Shown here one piece after another: positions 34,040 through 35,595 of a stretch of 35,595 nt of DNA. Position numbers and translations under genes: made by a program. The DNA comes from Actinomycetota bacterium (lineage in GTDB: Bacteria > Actinomycetota > Actinomycetes > Actinomycetales > Microbacteriaceae), in contig JAFDWK010000003.1 of NCBI GenBank assembly GCA_018268515.1, positions 1 through 35,595 of the forward strand, read 5' to 3'. Within the stretch, counting starts at the first letter, position 1. The number at the start of each line of letters is the position of its first letter. The notes beneath the pieces were generated by a model. That model saw only the letters and a program-made list of their open reading frames with translations. It was not told where the DNA came from and did not search any database.

Positions 34040-35458
34040 ATGGCCGAAACCAATCTCGTCGGGGACCGCATGCTCTCCCGGGCGGAGGGGATCGCCGCGG
34101 GTCGTGCCGCGCGCGAGCGGATCCCCCGCGACGACCTCGCGAACATCAGCACGACGGGGCGCGATCCGCTCGGGATCCTGGACCGGCAGAACAGCACCCG
34201 GCTCGCGGATCTCATCCCGTTGCGCACCGAGCGCATGGCGGCGAGCCCGTTCGCGTTCTACCGCGGCACGGCGGCGATCATGGCCGCCGATTTCGCCCGC
34301 GAGCCGCACACCGGGATCCTCGTGCCGTCCTGCGGTGACGCGCACATCGGCAATTTCGGCTTCTTCGCCTCGCCGCAGCGCACCCTGCTGTTCGACCTCA
34401 ACGACTTCGACGAGGCAGCCTGGGCGCCGTGGGAGTGGGATCTGAAGCGTCTCGTGGCGAGTGTCGTGATCGGCGCCCGCGACGCGCGCGGGCAGGCGGT
34501 GGCCGATGAGGCGGCCCGGCTGAGCGTGCTCGCCTACGCACGGGCGCTGCGTGCCGCAGTCGGCGCGGACCCGCTGCAGCGCTATTACGCGCATTTCGAT
34601 GCGACCACCAGCAGCGACGGTCTCGACGTCGACTCGCGGAAGGCTTTGCGCGCCGCGGTGAAGGCGGCGGAGAAGCGCACCGGGCAGCGCGCGGCGCGAC
34701 GGCTCACGGTGAAGGGCGAGGACGGCCACCTGCGGTTCGTCGAGCAGCCGCCGGTCATGACGCACGCCGATCCGGAGATCCGCGAGGTCAGCGACGAGGC
34801 CTTCGAGCGATACGCGGCGTCGGCGAACGTCGACATCCAGCAGCTGCTGCGCCAGTACCGGGTGCGGGACGTCGCGCGCCGCGTGGTCGGCGTGGGCAGC
34901 GTCGGCACGCGGTGCTTCCTCGCCGTGCTCGGCACGGCGGACGCCGAACCGCTGCTGCTGCAGATCAAGCAGGCGAGCCGCAGCGTACTCGCCGAGTACG
35001 GCGGCGTCGCACAGCCCGCCGACCTGCAGGAGCGCATCGCGGAGGGCGGCGAGGGGGCCCGCGTCGTGGGCGTGCAGCGGGTGCTGCAGGCGTTCTCGGA
35101 TCCGTTCCTGGGACACATCAAGGGTGCCCGCGACGACTACTACGTGCGTCAGTTCCACGATATGAAGGGATCCATCGACACCGATGTGATCGAGGACGAG
35201 GGGTATCGCGAGTACGCCATCGCCTGCGCGATCACGCTCGCCCGTGCCCACGCCCAGGCCCCGGCCGCCGCGGAGATCGCCGGATATGCGGGCAAGGGAT
35301 ACCGGCTCGCCGATATCCTGGTGCGCTGGGCCAACGGCTATGCGGATCTCGCTGCGGAGGACTACCGCCGCTTCGCGGCACGGCCCCAGGAGCAGGCGAC
35401 GACGGACGTCGCCGCGAACACCGCGCAGACGACTGCGCAGGAGGAGAGCAGGGCATGA
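34040..35458 (+). CDS. DUF2252 family protein (kinase-like fold)
   Basis: 472 residues. RMAASPFAFYRGTAAIMAAD, SCGDAHIGNFGFF and LLFDLNDFDEAAWAPWEWDL are the DUF2252 hallmarks. The GDAHIGNF and DFD segments resemble the catalytic and metal-binding loops of aminoglycoside-phosphotransferase-like kinases, so phosphotransfer is suspected for the family but unproven. Start ATG 34040; a GACAAT box ends five bases before it. Its stop overlaps the next ATG by four bases. Confidence 0.9.
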   Translation: MAETNLVGDRMLSRAEGIAAGRAARERIPRDDLANISTTGRDPLGILDRQNSTRLADLIPLRTERMAASPFAFYRGTAAIMAADFAREPHTGILVPSCGDAHIGNFGFFASPQRTLLFDLNDFDEAAWAPWEWDLKRLVASVVIGARDARGQAVADEAARLSVLAYARALRAAVGADPLQRYYAHFDATTSSDGLDVDSRKALRAAVKAAEKRTGQRAARRLTVKGEDGHLRFVEQPPVMTHADPEIREVSDEAFERYAASANVDIQQLLRQYRVRDVARRVVGVGSVGTRCFLAVLGTADAEPLLLQIKQASRSVLAEYGGVAQPADLQERIAEGGEGARVVGVQRVLQAFSDPFLGHIKGARDDYYVRQFHDMKGSIDTDVIEDEGYREYAIACAITLARAHAQAPAAAEIAGYAGKGYRLADILVRWANGYADLAAEDYRRFAARPQEQATTDVAANTAQTTAQEESRA

Positions 35459-35595
35459 AGCAGGTCCGATTCGGATCCGGATCCGCCCCGGCGGTCATCG
35501 CCGGGATGATGCGCATCGACGGTCGCACCGATGCGCAGATCCGCGAGTTGTACGACGCCGCGCGCGCGAACGGCATCGACTTCTTCGACCATGCC
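35455..35595 (+). CDS. Aldo/keto reductase (N-terminal part)
   Basis: The first 47 residues only; the gene runs off the right edge. AGMMRIDGRTDAQIRELYDA and NGIDFFDHA match the beginning of YdhF-type aldo/keto reductases, where FDHAD contains the catalytic Asp just beyond the edge. The ATG overlaps the DUF2252 stop (ATGA) and GAGGAG stands eleven bases upstream (35441-35446), so the pair is translationally coupled. Confidence 0.82.
   Translation, partial: MKQVRFGSGSAPAVIAGMMRIDGRTDAQIRELYDAARANGIDFFDHA

Noticed and set aside
32534-35251. 905-codon minus-strand frame opposite HNH and DUF2252 genes
   Set aside because: Low-complexity antisense frame without recognisable domain; the plus-strand genes carry intact motifs.

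Overview
The window is high-GC actinobacterial chromosome, most likely from Microbacterium or a close relative in the Microbacteriaceae. This rests on gene content and style: dense GC-rich genes, GTG starts, class Ib nrdHIEF, a DUF222-HNH endonuclease, a DUF2252 protein, and -10 boxes placed right at start codons as in leaderless actinobacterial mRNAs. No 16S, tRNA or other species marker is present, so the genus is an inference.

Left part (1-10.6 kb). A truncated NAD(P)-binding protein, an arginase-family hydrolase and a DUF445 membrane protein lead into a divergent CsoR/RcnR-type metal regulator. A complete polyamine-type ABC importer follows in the order potA-potD-potB-potC with overlapping genes, then an ECF-type sigma factor and a DHFR/RibD-like reductase. 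Facing these is a class III aminotransferase. Importer, aminotransferase and ureohydrolase-like enzyme could together serve uptake and breakdown of polyamines or related amino compounds; this is inference from proximity.

Defence island (10.66-20.06 kb). Two type II toxin-antitoxin pairs (RHH/PIN and Phd/PIN) lie on the left and a third (RHH/PIN) on the right. Between them is a type III-like restriction-modification operon on the minus strand, res -> mod -> a 353-residue protein I do not recognise. Divergent from res is a small XRE regulator resembling the controller (C) proteins of R-M systems. The intergenic region holds two 10-bp GGTT(A/C)TAACC sites 14 bp apart plus a degenerate third, a plausible C-box-like operator. 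This unit is the best candidate for something not well described. No integrase, transposase or tRNA marks the island ends.

Right part (20.06-35.6 kb). An MFS exporter is divergent from the ribonucleotide reductase operon nrdH-nrdI-nrdE-nrdF, whose 408-bp upstream region carries a DnaA-box-like site; a strong intrinsic terminator closes the operon. Then come a patatin-like phospholipase, a fatty-acid desaturase, an SRPBCC protein, an acyl-CoA dehydrogenase, glucose-6-phosphate isomerase (pgi), a VOC protein, a DUF222-HNH endonuclease, a DUF2252 protein and the start of an aldo/keto reductase.

A recurring feature is a TANNNT-like -10 element ending six or seven bases before the start codon (csoR-like gene, aminotransferase, all three antitoxins, MFS, pgi, HNH gene), which predicts many leaderless transcripts. 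In the TA loci the palindromic operators sit directly on these promoters.
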